DNA from: Streptomyces inhibens | GTDB lineage: Bacteria; Actinomycetota; Actinomycetes; Streptomycetales; Streptomycetaceae | DNA: 37,194 nt | Direction: 5' to 3' | Assembly (NCBI RefSeq): GCF_003389455.1 | Contig: NZ_QUAC01000019.1 | Coordinates: 40,172 to 77,365 of the forward strand | Part shown: positions 23,926-32,067 of the stretch, one piece after another | Layout of the letters: each line of letters opens with the position of its first letter | How positions within the stretch are numbered: position 1 is the stretch's first letter | Position numbers and translations under genes: made by a program | The notes under the pieces: model-generated | What the model was told of the DNA's origin: nothing | The model's database searches: none | The model's input: the letters and a program-made list of their open reading frames with translations, nothing else

Positions 23926-25413
23926 TTACGGACTTGGCAACCCCGGCCCGAGGCAGTGCACGTCGGTGCTCGGTACGGCCCCGTCGACCAGGTACTTCGC
24001 CGCCGCGCCGTCCACGCAGGCATTGCCCCGGCTGGCGAACACCCCGTGTGAGTAGTCGTGATGCAGGGTGATCAGACGGGAGCCCGGCAGCCGCCGCCGC
24101 AGTGCGTGCGCGCCCTCGATGGGGGTGACGGGATCGTGCTCGGAGGCGATCAGCATCACCGGGGGTGCCTCGGCACTGCCGAGGGGAGTGTTGTGCACGG
24201 GCCGGTGGTGCCAGAAGGCGCAAACCGACGCCTCCATGCCCGTGAGCACCGGCTGCGGGTCGAGCCGCCGGATCCGCCGGATGTCGGCCACCACACGCCC
24301 GGGCGTGGGAGCGTGGCTGTCCGCGCACTTGACCGCGCGGTTGGCCGCCTCGTATGTGCGTGACGCGGCGCCGTCGAAGGGTTCGGCGGGGCGGAGCTGT
24401 CCGGTGCTGCCGGTGTCCAGGTAGGCGCGCATGCCATCGGCGAGTGGGGCCCAGCGCTCGGTGCGGCCCAGCGCCCGGTAGACGGCGCGGTCGAACTCCG
24501 CCGCCCCGAAGCCCTCGACCGGACGCCGGGCAAGCCCATCGCGCACCCCCTGGTAGGCCGCCCGCACCGCATCACCATTACTGCCAAGCCCAAACCGCCC
24601 CGAATGAACAGCAACCCATGACAGGAACTCCGCGCGCTGGCGAAGCAGCGCCCGACTCTGTTTACGGTCGAAGTCGTACCACCCCCAAGGTCCGACGACG
24701 CTGTCCAGCACCATCCGCTCGATGTGCCGGGGGAATTGAGCGGCGTACGCGGCGCCGAGGTAGCTGCCGTAGGAGACGCCGAGGAAGCTGATCCGCCGCT
24801 CGCCGAGAGCGAGGCGGATCGCGTCCATGTCGTGGGCGGTCCGGGTGGTCGACAGATACGGCAGGGCCTTTCCGGCACCGGCGGCGCAGTCGTCCGCGGT
24901 CCGCCGCAGGGTATCGAGGTAGACGCGCTCGGCCGCGCGGCCGGCCGGTACGGGGTCCTGGCCGGGGCTGTCGAAGAGGCCGCCCATCGGGCCGCACTGC
25001 ACGGGCGTGCTCTGCCCGGTGCCGCGCGGATCGAAGCCGATGACGTCGTAGGAACGCCGCACGCTCTCGGGGAGCTTGGCCCGTTTGGTGACGGCGTACG
25101 GGAGGCCCGCGCCACCGGGCCCGCCGGGGTTCACCAGCAGCACTCCGCGTCGCTCGGCCGGTGGGCCGGCGGCGCGGACACGGGAGACGGCTATGTGGAT
25201 CTGCCTGCCGTCCGGACGGCTCCGGTCCAGCGGGACGCTGAGCCGGCCGCACTCCACATGTGCGGGAGCGGGCGGATCCGGCACGGAGGCCGGACAGGCG
25301 CCGAAGCGAAGCGCGGGGGCCGGGGGAGCGGCGTGGACGGGTACGGCCGGGAGGAGGGCGGCCGTGGCGGTGAGCGCGCAGAGCAGGCCGGTGCGGGAAG
25401 GGGCGGGGATCAC
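23926..25413 (-). CDS. Secreted alpha/beta hydrolase, tripeptidyl aminopeptidase (Tap/SlpD-like)
   Basis: 495 aa. N-terminal signal peptide (LLCALTATAALLPAVPVHA, cleavage near residue 28). Oxyanion strand VNPGGPGGAG at 95-103, FDPRGTGQS, nucleophile S214 in LGVSYGSYLG, Asp in SEHDPVTPIEGA and His in HHDYSHGVF: a complete serine triad. The C-terminal Tap-like domain has Cys pairs likely to be disulphides. Relatives in Streptomyces lividans (Tap, SlpD, SlpE) remove N-terminal tripeptides from secreted proteins. GTG start at 25413. Its 5' end faces the Zur-box region of the metallophore-like operon, but the box lies nearer to the other gene's promoter, so shared regulation is uncertain. Confidence 0.9.
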   Translation of the reverse strand: MIPAPSRTGLLCALTATAALLPAVPVHAAPPAPALRFGACPASVPDPPAPAHVECGRLSVPLDRSRPDGRQIHIAVSRVRAAGPPAERRGVLLVNPGGPGGAGLPYAVTKRAKLPESVRRSYDVIGFDPRGTGQSTPVQCGPMGGLFDSPGQDPVPAGRAAERVYLDTLRRTADDCAAGAGKALPYLSTTRTAHDMDAIRLALGERRISFLGVSYGSYLGAAYAAQFPRHIERMVLDSVVGPWGWYDFDRKQSRALLRQRAEFLSWVAVHSGRFGLGSNGDAVRAAYQGVRDGLARRPVEGFGAAEFDRAVYRALGRTERWAPLADGMRAYLDTGSTGQLRPAEPFDGAASRTYEAANRAVKCADSHAPTPGRVVADIRRIRRLDPQPVLTGMEASVCAFWHHRPVHNTPLGSAEAPPVMLIASEHDPVTPIEGAHALRRRLPGSRLITLHHDYSHGVFASRGNACVDGAAAKYLVDGAVPSTDVHCLGPGLPSP

Positions 25414-25472
25414 AGGTCTCGCATTCAGGAGTGGCGGTGGGGCGGCGGTGACGGCCGCGCAGCCAGTGGCAA

Positions 25473-25495
25473 TGAAAATGATTATCGTTTACAGT
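25473..25495 (+). promoter_or_regulatory. Zur-box-like site and adjoining -10 candidate
   Basis: TGAAAATGATTATCG (25473-25487) matches the actinobacterial zinc-uptake-regulator box as I recall it (TGAAAATGATTTTCA type) at most positions and is a partial palindrome centred on G25480: the flanking 10 bases match in 7 of 10 pairs. TACAGT (25490-25495) directly after it could be the -10 element, so a bound Zur would block the promoter. The site is AT-rich in very GC-rich DNA and lies 94 bases before the first gene of the operon. Iron regulators of streptomycetes (DmdR) use a different box (TTAGGTTAGGCT type). Confidence 0.72.
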
Positions 25496-25581
25496 GGCGG
25501 CCGGTCAAGCCGCCGGGGTGCTCGCAAGGGCCCCGCCGGCCCGGCCAAGGACCCCAACCACGTTGACGACGAAGGGAAACC

Positions 25582-26838
25582 GTGGCTCATCTGCTGATGG
25601 TCGAGAGCTGGGTCGGAGCGATGAGCAGGCTGCTCCCACGAGCGATCCGCGAGGGCGGGCACGAGTTCACCTTCCTCACCCGCGATATGCACCACTACCT
25701 GCGCTCCGCGCCCGAAGGCACCGCCCATCCCCTGCTGGGGGCCCGCAATGTGCTGACCGGCGACACCAATGACCTCGACACCCTGCTGCCGGCCGTCGAC
25801 CGCCTGCACAAGGCCCTGGGGTTCGACGGCGTGATCACCTCCTGCGACTACTACCTCCCCACGGTCGCCCGGATCGCCGACCGTCTGGGGCTGCCGGGCC
25901 CCTCGCCCGAAGCGGTCGAGAACGCCTGCCGCAAGGACGCGACCCGCCGGGCGCTCGCCGACGCCGCAGTGGCCGGACCGCGGTTCGCGGTCTGCGCGGA
26001 CCGGTCGGCGGCCGTCGTCGCGGCGGCGGAGCTCGGCTACCCGCTGGTGCTCAAGCCCGTGGACCTGTGCGCGGGGATGTACGTACGACGCGTCGACGAC
26101 GAGGAGGAGCTGGTCCGCGCCCACCGTGCGCTCGACGATTTCCCCGTCAACGCGCGCGGTCAGCGCCGTGCCCCGCTCGTGCTGCTCGAAGAGCTGCTGC
26201 ACGGCCCCGAAGTCAGCGTGGAGACCGTGACGTTCGAGGGCCGTACCCATGTGGTGGGAGTGACGGACAAGAGCGTCGGCGGGGCACCGGCCTTCATCGA
26301 GACCGGCCATATGTTTCCCGCCGCCCTCACGGCCGCCGACGCAACGGCCGCCGAGCAGACCGCCGTGCAGGCCCTCAAGGCACTCGGACTCGACAATGTC
26401 GTCGCGCACACCGAGATCAAGCTGACCCCCGACGGGCCGCGCGTGGTCGAGGTCAACCCGCGCCCCGCCGGGAACCGCATCACCGAACTCGTCCGCCATG
26501 TGACCGGTGTCGACATCGCCGCCGCCTGCGTGGACGTGGCGCTGGGGCACCCGCCCGATCTGCGGATACGGGACACCGGGCTGCGCAGTGCCGCGATCGG
26601 ATTCCTGGTGCCGCAGACCGCTGGCGTCCTGGAGGCCGTCGACGGCGCCGACCTTGTGCGCGAGGCACCGGAGGTGCTGGAACTCCAGCTCGCCGAGCCC
26701 GGCAGGGCGGTCAAGCCGGCCGACAGCAACAACGCCTACCTGGGGCACGTCATGGCCGGCGATGCCACGGGCCCCGGAGCCCGTGGGCGCGTCGAGGCCC
26801 TGCTGTCCGCGCTCTGTCCGCGGGTGGTGAACCGATGA
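25582..26838 (+). CDS. ATP-grasp carboxylate-amine ligase
   Basis: 418 aa. ATP-grasp fold: an N-terminal Rossmann-like domain (MAHLLMVESWVGAMSRLLPRA), an ATP-binding lysine in YPLVLKPVDLCAGMYV (about residues 153-168), LLEELLHGPEVSVETV, and the Mg-binding EVNPRPAGNR near residue 293. It joins a carboxylate to an amine through an acyl-phosphate, as L-amino-acid ligases do. The start is GTG 25582 with GAAGGGAA just upstream. Its stop overlaps the next ATG. First gene of a ten-gene set under the Zur-like box; by inference it forms the peptide bond of a dipeptide-like metallophore. It is unrelated in detail to the TgmB ligase upstream. Confidence 0.92.
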   Translation: MAHLLMVESWVGAMSRLLPRAIREGGHEFTFLTRDMHHYLRSAPEGTAHPLLGARNVLTGDTNDLDTLLPAVDRLHKALGFDGVITSCDYYLPTVARIADRLGLPGPSPEAVENACRKDATRRALADAAVAGPRFAVCADRSAAVVAAAELGYPLVLKPVDLCAGMYVRRVDDEEELVRAHRALDDFPVNARGQRRAPLVLLEELLHGPEVSVETVTFEGRTHVVGVTDKSVGGAPAFIETGHMFPAALTAADATAAEQTAVQALKALGLDNVVAHTEIKLTPDGPRVVEVNPRPAGNRITELVRHVTGVDIAAACVDVALGHPPDLRIRDTGLRSAAIGFLVPQTAGVLEAVDGADLVREAPEVLELQLAEPGRAVKPADSNNAYLGHVMAGDATGPGARGRVEALLSALCPRVVNR

Positions 26839-27722
26839 CCGGCACCGTCAAGACCGTCATCACCCCGGCCGGGGCGCCCCGTTCCGGCGCCGGGCCCACC
26901 GCCGCCTCGTACGACGACCTCGTCGCCGGCGTCCTGCGCGGCGACTTCGGTCCCGCGCCCGATACCCAGCGGATCGCCGTGGCCTTCAGCACCCGGCAGG
27001 CCGTACGCCACGAAGGGCGCACCGGCGGCTACCGCAATGAAGTGCTGAGCCTGCGGCTGGGCGCGGCGGTCGGCTCGTGTGCGCTGGAACCCGGCGAGCT
27101 GCCGGAGGCCGCGATCGACGACTGTGTCGGCGCGGATGTCGCCCGCCTCCTGGAGCACGAGCTGCGCCCGGTGCGGGTGGCCGCCCTGGACGCGTATCTG
27201 ATGCACGTCCTGCCGCACACGCCCGCGAACGGCGCGCGGCCGTGGTCACTGCCCGCCGGGAGTTCGCTCAGGAAGTCGCGGGCCAGGGCGCGGGCCGTCG
27301 TCCACCTCATCGACGCCCCGCCCGGCGCGCGGGTGCTCGTGGTGGGCGTGGTCAACTCCCTGCTGGAAGCGCTGCGTGAGCGCGGCCTTTCGTACGTGCC
27401 CTGCGATCTCAAGGGCGGTACGACCGAGTGGGGCGAGCCGATCCGTACCGACGCGCTCGCGGAGCTGCCGCGCTGCGACGCGGTGCTCGCCTCCGGGATG
27501 ACGCTGGGCAACGGCACCTTCGAGCGGCTGCGGGCACACGCGCTGCGGCACGGCACGCCGCTGGTGATGTTCGCCCAGACCGGCAGCGCGGTGCTGCCCC
27601 GCTTCCTGGGCGCCGGGGTGAGCGCGGTGTGCGCCGAGCCGTACCCGTTCTTCTGGCTCGACGGCGGGCCCGGGATCATCCACCGCTACGGCGGCAGCGC
27701 GGCCCCCGGAGCCGCCCGGTGA
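26835..27722 (+). CDS. DUF364-like protein (putative metal-chelation / Rossmann domain)
   Basis: 295 aa. An enolase-N-like N-terminal part (RIAVAFSTRQAVRHEGRTGGYRNEVLSLRLGAAVGSC) is followed by a Rossmann-like half: VVHLIDAPPGARVLVVGVVNSLLEAL, then YVPCDLKG, CDAVLASGMTLGNGTFERL and PLVMFAQTGSAVLPRFLGAGVSAVCAEPYPFFWLDGGPG. This matches the DUF364 pattern, which has been annotated as a putative heavy-metal-chelation domain; the activity is not known to me. It is coupled to the ATP-grasp gene by an ATGA overlap and to the PLP-enzyme gene by a GTGA overlap. It may bind the metal or the metal-ligand complex, or act as a synthase. Confidence 0.78.
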   Translation: MTGTVKTVITPAGAPRSGAGPTAASYDDLVAGVLRGDFGPAPDTQRIAVAFSTRQAVRHEGRTGGYRNEVLSLRLGAAVGSCALEPGELPEAAIDDCVGADVARLLEHELRPVRVAALDAYLMHVLPHTPANGARPWSLPAGSSLRKSRARARAVVHLIDAPPGARVLVVGVVNSLLEALRERGLSYVPCDLKGGTTEWGEPIRTDALAELPRCDAVLASGMTLGNGTFERLRAHALRHGTPLVMFAQTGSAVLPRFLGAGVSAVCAEPYPFFWLDGGPGIIHRYGGSAAPGAAR

Positions 27723-28867
27723 CCACCGCCGTACTGCACCCCACCGCCAACCCGGAGCTGCTCGGCCTGCTCGGCCGCACCCCGCTCGCCCGGATCACCG
27801 CCGATCTGCCCTGCCCGCACCCCGGCTTCTGGGCCAAGCTCGAAGGGCTCGGCGCCGGTGGCATGAAAGCCCGCGCCGCCGTGTCCATGCTGCGCGGCGC
27901 CGCGCAACGCGGCGAACTGCGGCCCGGCGCCCCGGTCGTGGAGTCCACCTCCGGCACCCTCGGCATCGGACTCGCCTTCGCGGGCCAGGCGCTCGGCCAC
28001 CCCGTCGTGCTGGTCGGCGACACCGAGCTGGAGCCCTCGATGCGACAGCTGCTGCGGACGTACGGAGTCCGACTGGAGCTGGTGGACCGCCCGGCCGCCG
28101 AGGGCGGCTGGCAGGCGGCCCGGCTGGCCCGGCTGCGGCAGCTGCTGGCCGAGCTGCCGGGCGCGTACTGGCCCGACCAGTACAACAACCCCGACAACAT
28201 TGCCGGTTACGCCTCGCTGGCCGCCGAGATGGCGGCCCAGCTGGACCATCTCGATGTCCTGGTGTGCAGTGTCGGCACCGGCGGCCACAGCGCGGGCGTG
28301 GTCGGCCCGCTGCGCCGGCACTGGCCGCGGCTGCGGCTGATCGGTGTGGACGCCACCGGCTCGACGATCTTCGGCCAGCCCGCCAGACCCCGGCTGATGC
28401 GGGGCCTGGGCAGCAGCATCCATCCGCGCAATGTGGCCTACCAGGCGTTCGACGAAGTGCACTGGGTCGGGCCGGCCGAGTCCGCCGGCGCCTGCCGCCG
28501 CCTGGCCCGGTCCAACTTCGTCAGCGGCGGCTGGAGCACCGGCGCGGTCGCGCTCGTCGCGGCCTGGGCCGCCCGTGTGCACCCTGGTGCCGTCGTCGCC
28601 ACGGTCTTCCCCGACGGGCCGCAGCGCTACCTCGGCAGCGTCTTCGACGACGACTTCGCCGCGGCGCACGGGCTCGATCTGACCGCCGCGGCCACCCGAC
28701 CCGTCGAGATCCCGCACCCCCAGGCCGCCGAGGCGACGGGCTGGGTCAGGTGCCGGACGGTGGCCGACCCGCTCACCGGCCGCCACCAGGAAGGTCGCGA
28801 CCGGCATGCGCCCGCAGCCGCAGGCCCGTACATCGCCCACCAGGACCACTTCGAAGAGGCCCCGTGA
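27719..28867 (+). CDS. PLP-dependent cysteine-synthase-family enzyme (SbnA-like)
   Basis: 382 aa, fold-type II PLP enzyme. The Schiff-base lysine is K50 in GAGGMKARAA, and ESTSGTLGIGLAFA (75-88) is the substrate and PLP ring-binding loop, with Thr80 where cysteine synthases have Asn. QYNNPDNIAGY and the phosphate-binding GTGGHSAGV follow. The N-terminal LLGRTPLARI is canonical. SbnA, of the same group, makes N-(aminocarboxyethyl)-glutamate, the precursor of 2,3-diaminopropionate in staphyloferrin B. A beta-replacement giving a diaminopropionate-type building block fits a metallophore pathway. The C-terminal 45 residues (HQEGRDRHAPAAAG onward) are extra and low in similarity. GTG start, overlaps on both sides. 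Confidence 0.88.
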   Translation: MTTAVLHPTANPELLGLLGRTPLARITADLPCPHPGFWAKLEGLGAGGMKARAAVSMLRGAAQRGELRPGAPVVESTSGTLGIGLAFAGQALGHPVVLVGDTELEPSMRQLLRTYGVRLELVDRPAAEGGWQAARLARLRQLLAELPGAYWPDQYNNPDNIAGYASLAAEMAAQLDHLDVLVCSVGTGGHSAGVVGPLRRHWPRLRLIGVDATGSTIFGQPARPRLMRGLGSSIHPRNVAYQAFDEVHWVGPAESAGACRRLARSNFVSGGWSTGAVALVAAWAARVHPGAVVATVFPDGPQRYLGSVFDDDFAAAHGLDLTAAATRPVEIPHPQAAEATGWVRCRTVADPLTGRHQEGRDRHAPAAAGPYIAHQDHFEEAP

Positions 28868-29922
28868 AGCTCAGTCAGCGCACCGTACGGCTCGAACTCG
28901 CCGAGCCACTGCGCATCTCCCGCTCGACGATGGCGGCCCGCGACGCCGTATGGCTGGCCATCGAGCACCAAGGACAGCGTGGCTACGGCGAGGCCGTCAG
29001 CAGTACGTACTACGGCTTGGACGCCACCACCCTCGGACGGCTGCTGAGCGAGACCGCCCTGGAACTCGCCCGCTTCGCTGACCCCGAGACCGCACACGAG
29101 GCCCTGCGCACCGGCGAACTGACCGCGCGGGACACACCCGCCGCGGTCACCGCGGCCGTCGACTCGGCGCTGCTCGACCTCATCGGCAAGCGCGCCGGCA
29201 CCCCCGTGCACCAGCTCCTCGACGCCCCCACCGCGCCCGTCGCCGCGACCGCCCGCACCATCGGCATCACCGGACCGCGCGAGGCGGCGCAGCAGGCGGC
29301 CCGGCTGGTGCGGCACGGTTTCACCGTCCTCAAGCTCAAGGTGGGTACCCCCGACCCCGAGGACGACCTGTCCCGCGTCCTGGCCGTACGGAACGCCGCA
29401 CCGCACACCCGGCTGCTGCTCGACCCCAACGGCGCCTGGACCACCACCCTGGCCACCTCCCTGCTGCCCCGTTACGCGGACCTCGGCATCGAGGCCGTCG
29501 AGCAGCCGCTGGCCCCAGGAGACCCCGAGTCACTGGCCCGGCTCGCCGCACACTCACCGCTGCCGATCATCGCCGACGAGGACGCGATCGGCATCGAGGA
29601 CGCCCGGCGGCTGGCCGGCCGGGTACACGGCATCAACGTCAAGCTCGCCAAGTGCGGCGGCGTCACCGCGGCCCGGAGCATCGCCGAGCTGCTCGCCGGC
29701 AGCGGCACGTCCCTGATGCTCGGCTGCCTGACCGCCAGCACACTCGGCATCGCACCCGCCGTCCACCTCGCCCACCGGGCCCGGTGGACCGACCTCGACG
29801 GGCACCTCCTGCTCGCCCATGACCCCTGGACCGGCATCGGCGGTACCGACGGCACCGTACGGGCGGGCGACCGGCCCGGACTCGGCGTACGGCCGGCCGA
29901 CGGCGAGGAGGCACCACGATGA
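28864..29922 (+). CDS. Dipeptide epimerase (enolase superfamily, L-Ala-D/L-Glu epimerase type)
   Basis: 352 aa. The catalytic lysines are K159 (KLKVG, with K157) and K260 (INVKLAKCGG, with K263); the Mg ligands are D187 (LLDPNG), E213 (AVEQP) and D238 (IIADED). All are in the usual order for dipeptide epimerases (YcjG/YkfB group), which invert the alpha-carbon of the second residue of a dipeptide. Canonical DES reads DED here. Such enzymes often serve cell-wall peptide recycling, but here the gene is locked by 4-base overlaps between the PLP enzyme and an exporter. So it probably sets the stereochemistry of a dipeptide product made by the ATP-grasp ligase. GTG start at 28864. Confidence 0.9.
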   Translation: MKLSQRTVRLELAEPLRISRSTMAARDAVWLAIEHQGQRGYGEAVSSTYYGLDATTLGRLLSETALELARFADPETAHEALRTGELTARDTPAAVTAAVDSALLDLIGKRAGTPVHQLLDAPTAPVAATARTIGITGPREAAQQAARLVRHGFTVLKLKVGTPDPEDDLSRVLAVRNAAPHTRLLLDPNGAWTTTLATSLLPRYADLGIEAVEQPLAPGDPESLARLAAHSPLPIIADEDAIGIEDARRLAGRVHGINVKLAKCGGVTAARSIAELLAGSGTSLMLGCLTASTLGIAPAVHLAHRARWTDLDGHLLLAHDPWTGIGGTDGTVRAGDRPGLGVRPADGEEAPR

Positions 29923-31178
29923 AGACCTGGCACGAGATACGCGGCTTCCCGCTCGCCATCCGCCTGCTGCTGATCAACCAACTCGGCGTCAACACCGGCT
30001 TCTACCTGCTCGTTCCCTACCTCGCCGTGCACCTGAGCGAGGACCTGGGGATGTCGGCCGCGGTCGTCGGCGTCGTGCTCGGCGTCCGCAACCTCAGCCA
30101 GCAGGGACTGTTCCTCATCGGCGGCTCGGCATCCGACCGGCTCGGCGCCCGCGGCGTGATCATCGCCGGCTGCGCGCTGCGCACGGTGGGCTTCGGCCTC
30201 TTCGCACTCGGCGACAGCCTGACCGTACTCCTCGCCGCGTCCGTCCTCAGCGGACTGGCCGGGGCGCTGTTCAACCCCGCGGTACGCGCCTACCTCGCGC
30301 AGGAGGCCGGCGACCGCAAGGCCGAGGCGTTCGCCCTCTTCAATGTCTTCGCGACCACCGGGGCCCTGGTCGGACCGCTCCTGGGCAGCGCCCTGCTGCT
30401 GGTCGACTTCCGCGCCTCCGCCCTCACCGCCGCCGCCATCTTCGCGGTACTCACCCTCGCCCAGGCCGTGGTACTGCCCGCACGTGAGGTCGCCCCGGCC
30501 ACCAACAGCGTCCTGGGGGACTGGCGCGAAGTAGTCGGCAACCGCATGTTCATGGCCTTCGCGCTGGCCATGGTCGGCATGTTCACCCTGGAGAACCAGC
30601 TGTATCTGCTGCTGCCCGACGGAGCCCGCCGAGCCACCGGCTGGGAGGGTGCGGCCGGCCTCGTCTTCCTGGTCGGCACCGTCGCCAACCTCTCGCTCCA
30701 GATGCGCATCACCCGTGCGCTGAAGGAACGCGGCAGCCGGGCGCGCTGGATCGGCGTGGGGCTCGGCCTGATGGGCCTGGCCTTCGTACCTCCGATGGCG
30801 GTCGCGGGCCTGGGGACACCACCCGGAGGAGTCGGCGGCGCCGCGCTGCGCGCGCTGCCCGTCCTGGCGGGCGTGCTGCTGCTCTACCTGGGCGTCATGA
30901 TCGCCCAGCCGTTCGTGATGGAGCTGATCCCCGACTTCGGCCGCCCCGACCTCACCGGCACCTACTTCGGACTGTTCTACGTGGTCTCCGGGATCGCCGC
31001 GGCCGTGGGCAACACCGTCGTCGGCTGGGCCATGGACACCGGCGACCGCGCGCATCTGCAGTGGCTGCCCTGGGCGTGCTGTCTGGTCTGCGGACTGTTG
31101 TCGGCGGCCGGAGTGGCCTGGCTGCACCGCCTGCGGGGACTGCCGGTGCGTGTCGCTCCCGTCTCGATGGCGGCGTGA
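29919..31178 (+). CDS. MFS exporter
   Basis: 419 aa, 12 predicted helices. Start MKTWHEIRGFPLAIRLLLINQLGVNTGFYLLVPYLAVHL; the loop after helix 2 has the MFS pattern GGSASDRLGARG. Resembles drug and siderophore exporters of the MFS (EntS/MdtG-like) rather than the symporter at 16.1 kb. The ATG overlaps the epimerase stop. In this operon it most likely exports the product, while the ABC genes further on bring it back loaded with metal. The export direction is inferred from family and context. Confidence 0.88.
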   Translation: MKTWHEIRGFPLAIRLLLINQLGVNTGFYLLVPYLAVHLSEDLGMSAAVVGVVLGVRNLSQQGLFLIGGSASDRLGARGVIIAGCALRTVGFGLFALGDSLTVLLAASVLSGLAGALFNPAVRAYLAQEAGDRKAEAFALFNVFATTGALVGPLLGSALLLVDFRASALTAAAIFAVLTLAQAVVLPAREVAPATNSVLGDWREVVGNRMFMAFALAMVGMFTLENQLYLLLPDGARRATGWEGAAGLVFLVGTVANLSLQMRITRALKERGSRARWIGVGLGLMGLAFVPPMAVAGLGTPPGGVGGAALRALPVLAGVLLLYLGVMIAQPFVMELIPDFGRPDLTGTYFGLFYVVSGIAAAVGNTVVGWAMDTGDRAHLQWLPWACCLVCGLLSAAGVAWLHRLRGLPVRVAPVSMAA

Positions 31179-31187
31179 GGAGGACAG

Positions 31188-32000
31188 ATGCATACGCATG
31201 ACACCGCCGCCCAGGGCAGCAACCTCCTCACCGACAACCCGGAGTTGTACGAGGCACGCTTCCCCGATACCGAGCGGCTGGCCGGCCGCTGGGCCGAGGA
31301 CTGTCTACGGCGGTACGCGGCGGGCCCACGGGTCCTGGACCTCGGCTGCGGCACCGGGCGCGACGCCGCGTATCTGCACGCGGCCGGGCGCTCGGTCGTC
31401 GGCGCCGATCTCTCCGACGCGATGCTGACATACGCCCGCAGCCACCACCCAGGGCCCCGCTACACCCGGGTCGACCTGCGCGGATTCCAGTTCCCCCGGC
31501 GATCCTTCGATGCCGTGGTGTGCCTGGACAGCGCCCTGCTGTACTGCCACACCAACGCCGAACTGGACGGGCTGCTCGCCTCCTGCCGGCGCGCGCTGGC
31601 GCCCGGCGGGCTGCTCGTCGCGGAGATGCGCAACGGCGCCTTCTTCCTGGGCCGTACGGAACTCCTCGACGCCCCGGCGGTGAGCGGTTTCAGCCGGCAG
31701 GGCGTCACCTACGAGTCCACGACCACCCTGTCCGTCGACCGGGCCGCGCAACTGCTGCGCCGTACGCGGGTGTGGACCGCCGACGACGGTTCCCCGCCGG
31801 TCGAGCAGCGCTCCGCCTGGCGGCTGCTCTTCCCCCAGGAACTGCGGTACGTACTCGCCGCCCACGGCTTCGACGTCCTCGACCTGCACGACGGGCCGGG
31901 GCCACGCACCGAGCCGCCGTGGAAGGAGGGCGCGATGCCGGGGCCGACCGCCGACGCGGACCGGCTGCACCTGGTCGCACGCCTGACCCGCCATACCTGA
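31188..32000 (+). CDS. Class I SAM-dependent methyltransferase
   Basis: 270 aa. SAM-binding motif I is VLDLGCGTGRDAAYL (49-63), followed by SVVGADLSDAML and RRSFDAVVCLDSALLYC, typical class I (methyltransf_25/11) motifs. Ribosome site GAGGAGGA before ATG 31188; ten bases after the exporter gene, so in the same operon. Small-molecule methyltransferases with this layout act on N, O or C. If the operon makes a dipeptide metallophore this could N- or O-methylate it; the target is not readable. Confidence 0.88.
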   Translation: MHTHDTAAQGSNLLTDNPELYEARFPDTERLAGRWAEDCLRRYAAGPRVLDLGCGTGRDAAYLHAAGRSVVGADLSDAMLTYARSHHPGPRYTRVDLRGFQFPRRSFDAVVCLDSALLYCHTNAELDGLLASCRRALAPGGLLVAEMRNGAFFLGRTELLDAPAVSGFSRQGVTYESTTTLSVDRAAQLLRRTRVWTADDGSPPVEQRSAWRLLFPQELRYVLAAHGFDVLDLHDGPGPRTEPPWKEGAMPGPTADADRLHLVARLTRHT

Positions 32001-32067
32001 CGTCCCGTCCCCGCTCCTGCCGGCCAACCGGCAACCACCTCCGCACACCAAGGAACGCGAATCCGCC

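Noticed and set aside
25473..25487. Iron (DmdR/IdeR) box or Fur box reading of the AT-rich site
   Set aside because: The streptomycete iron box has a TTAGGTTAGGCT core, which is absent. The site also resembles proteobacterial Fur boxes, but the Fur-family member in actinomycetes that uses this pattern is Zur.
29472..31199. Long open frame antisense to the epimerase and MFS exporter genes
   Set aside because: Low-complexity Gln/Gly/Asp-rich translation; the sense genes have intact catalytic residues and helices.
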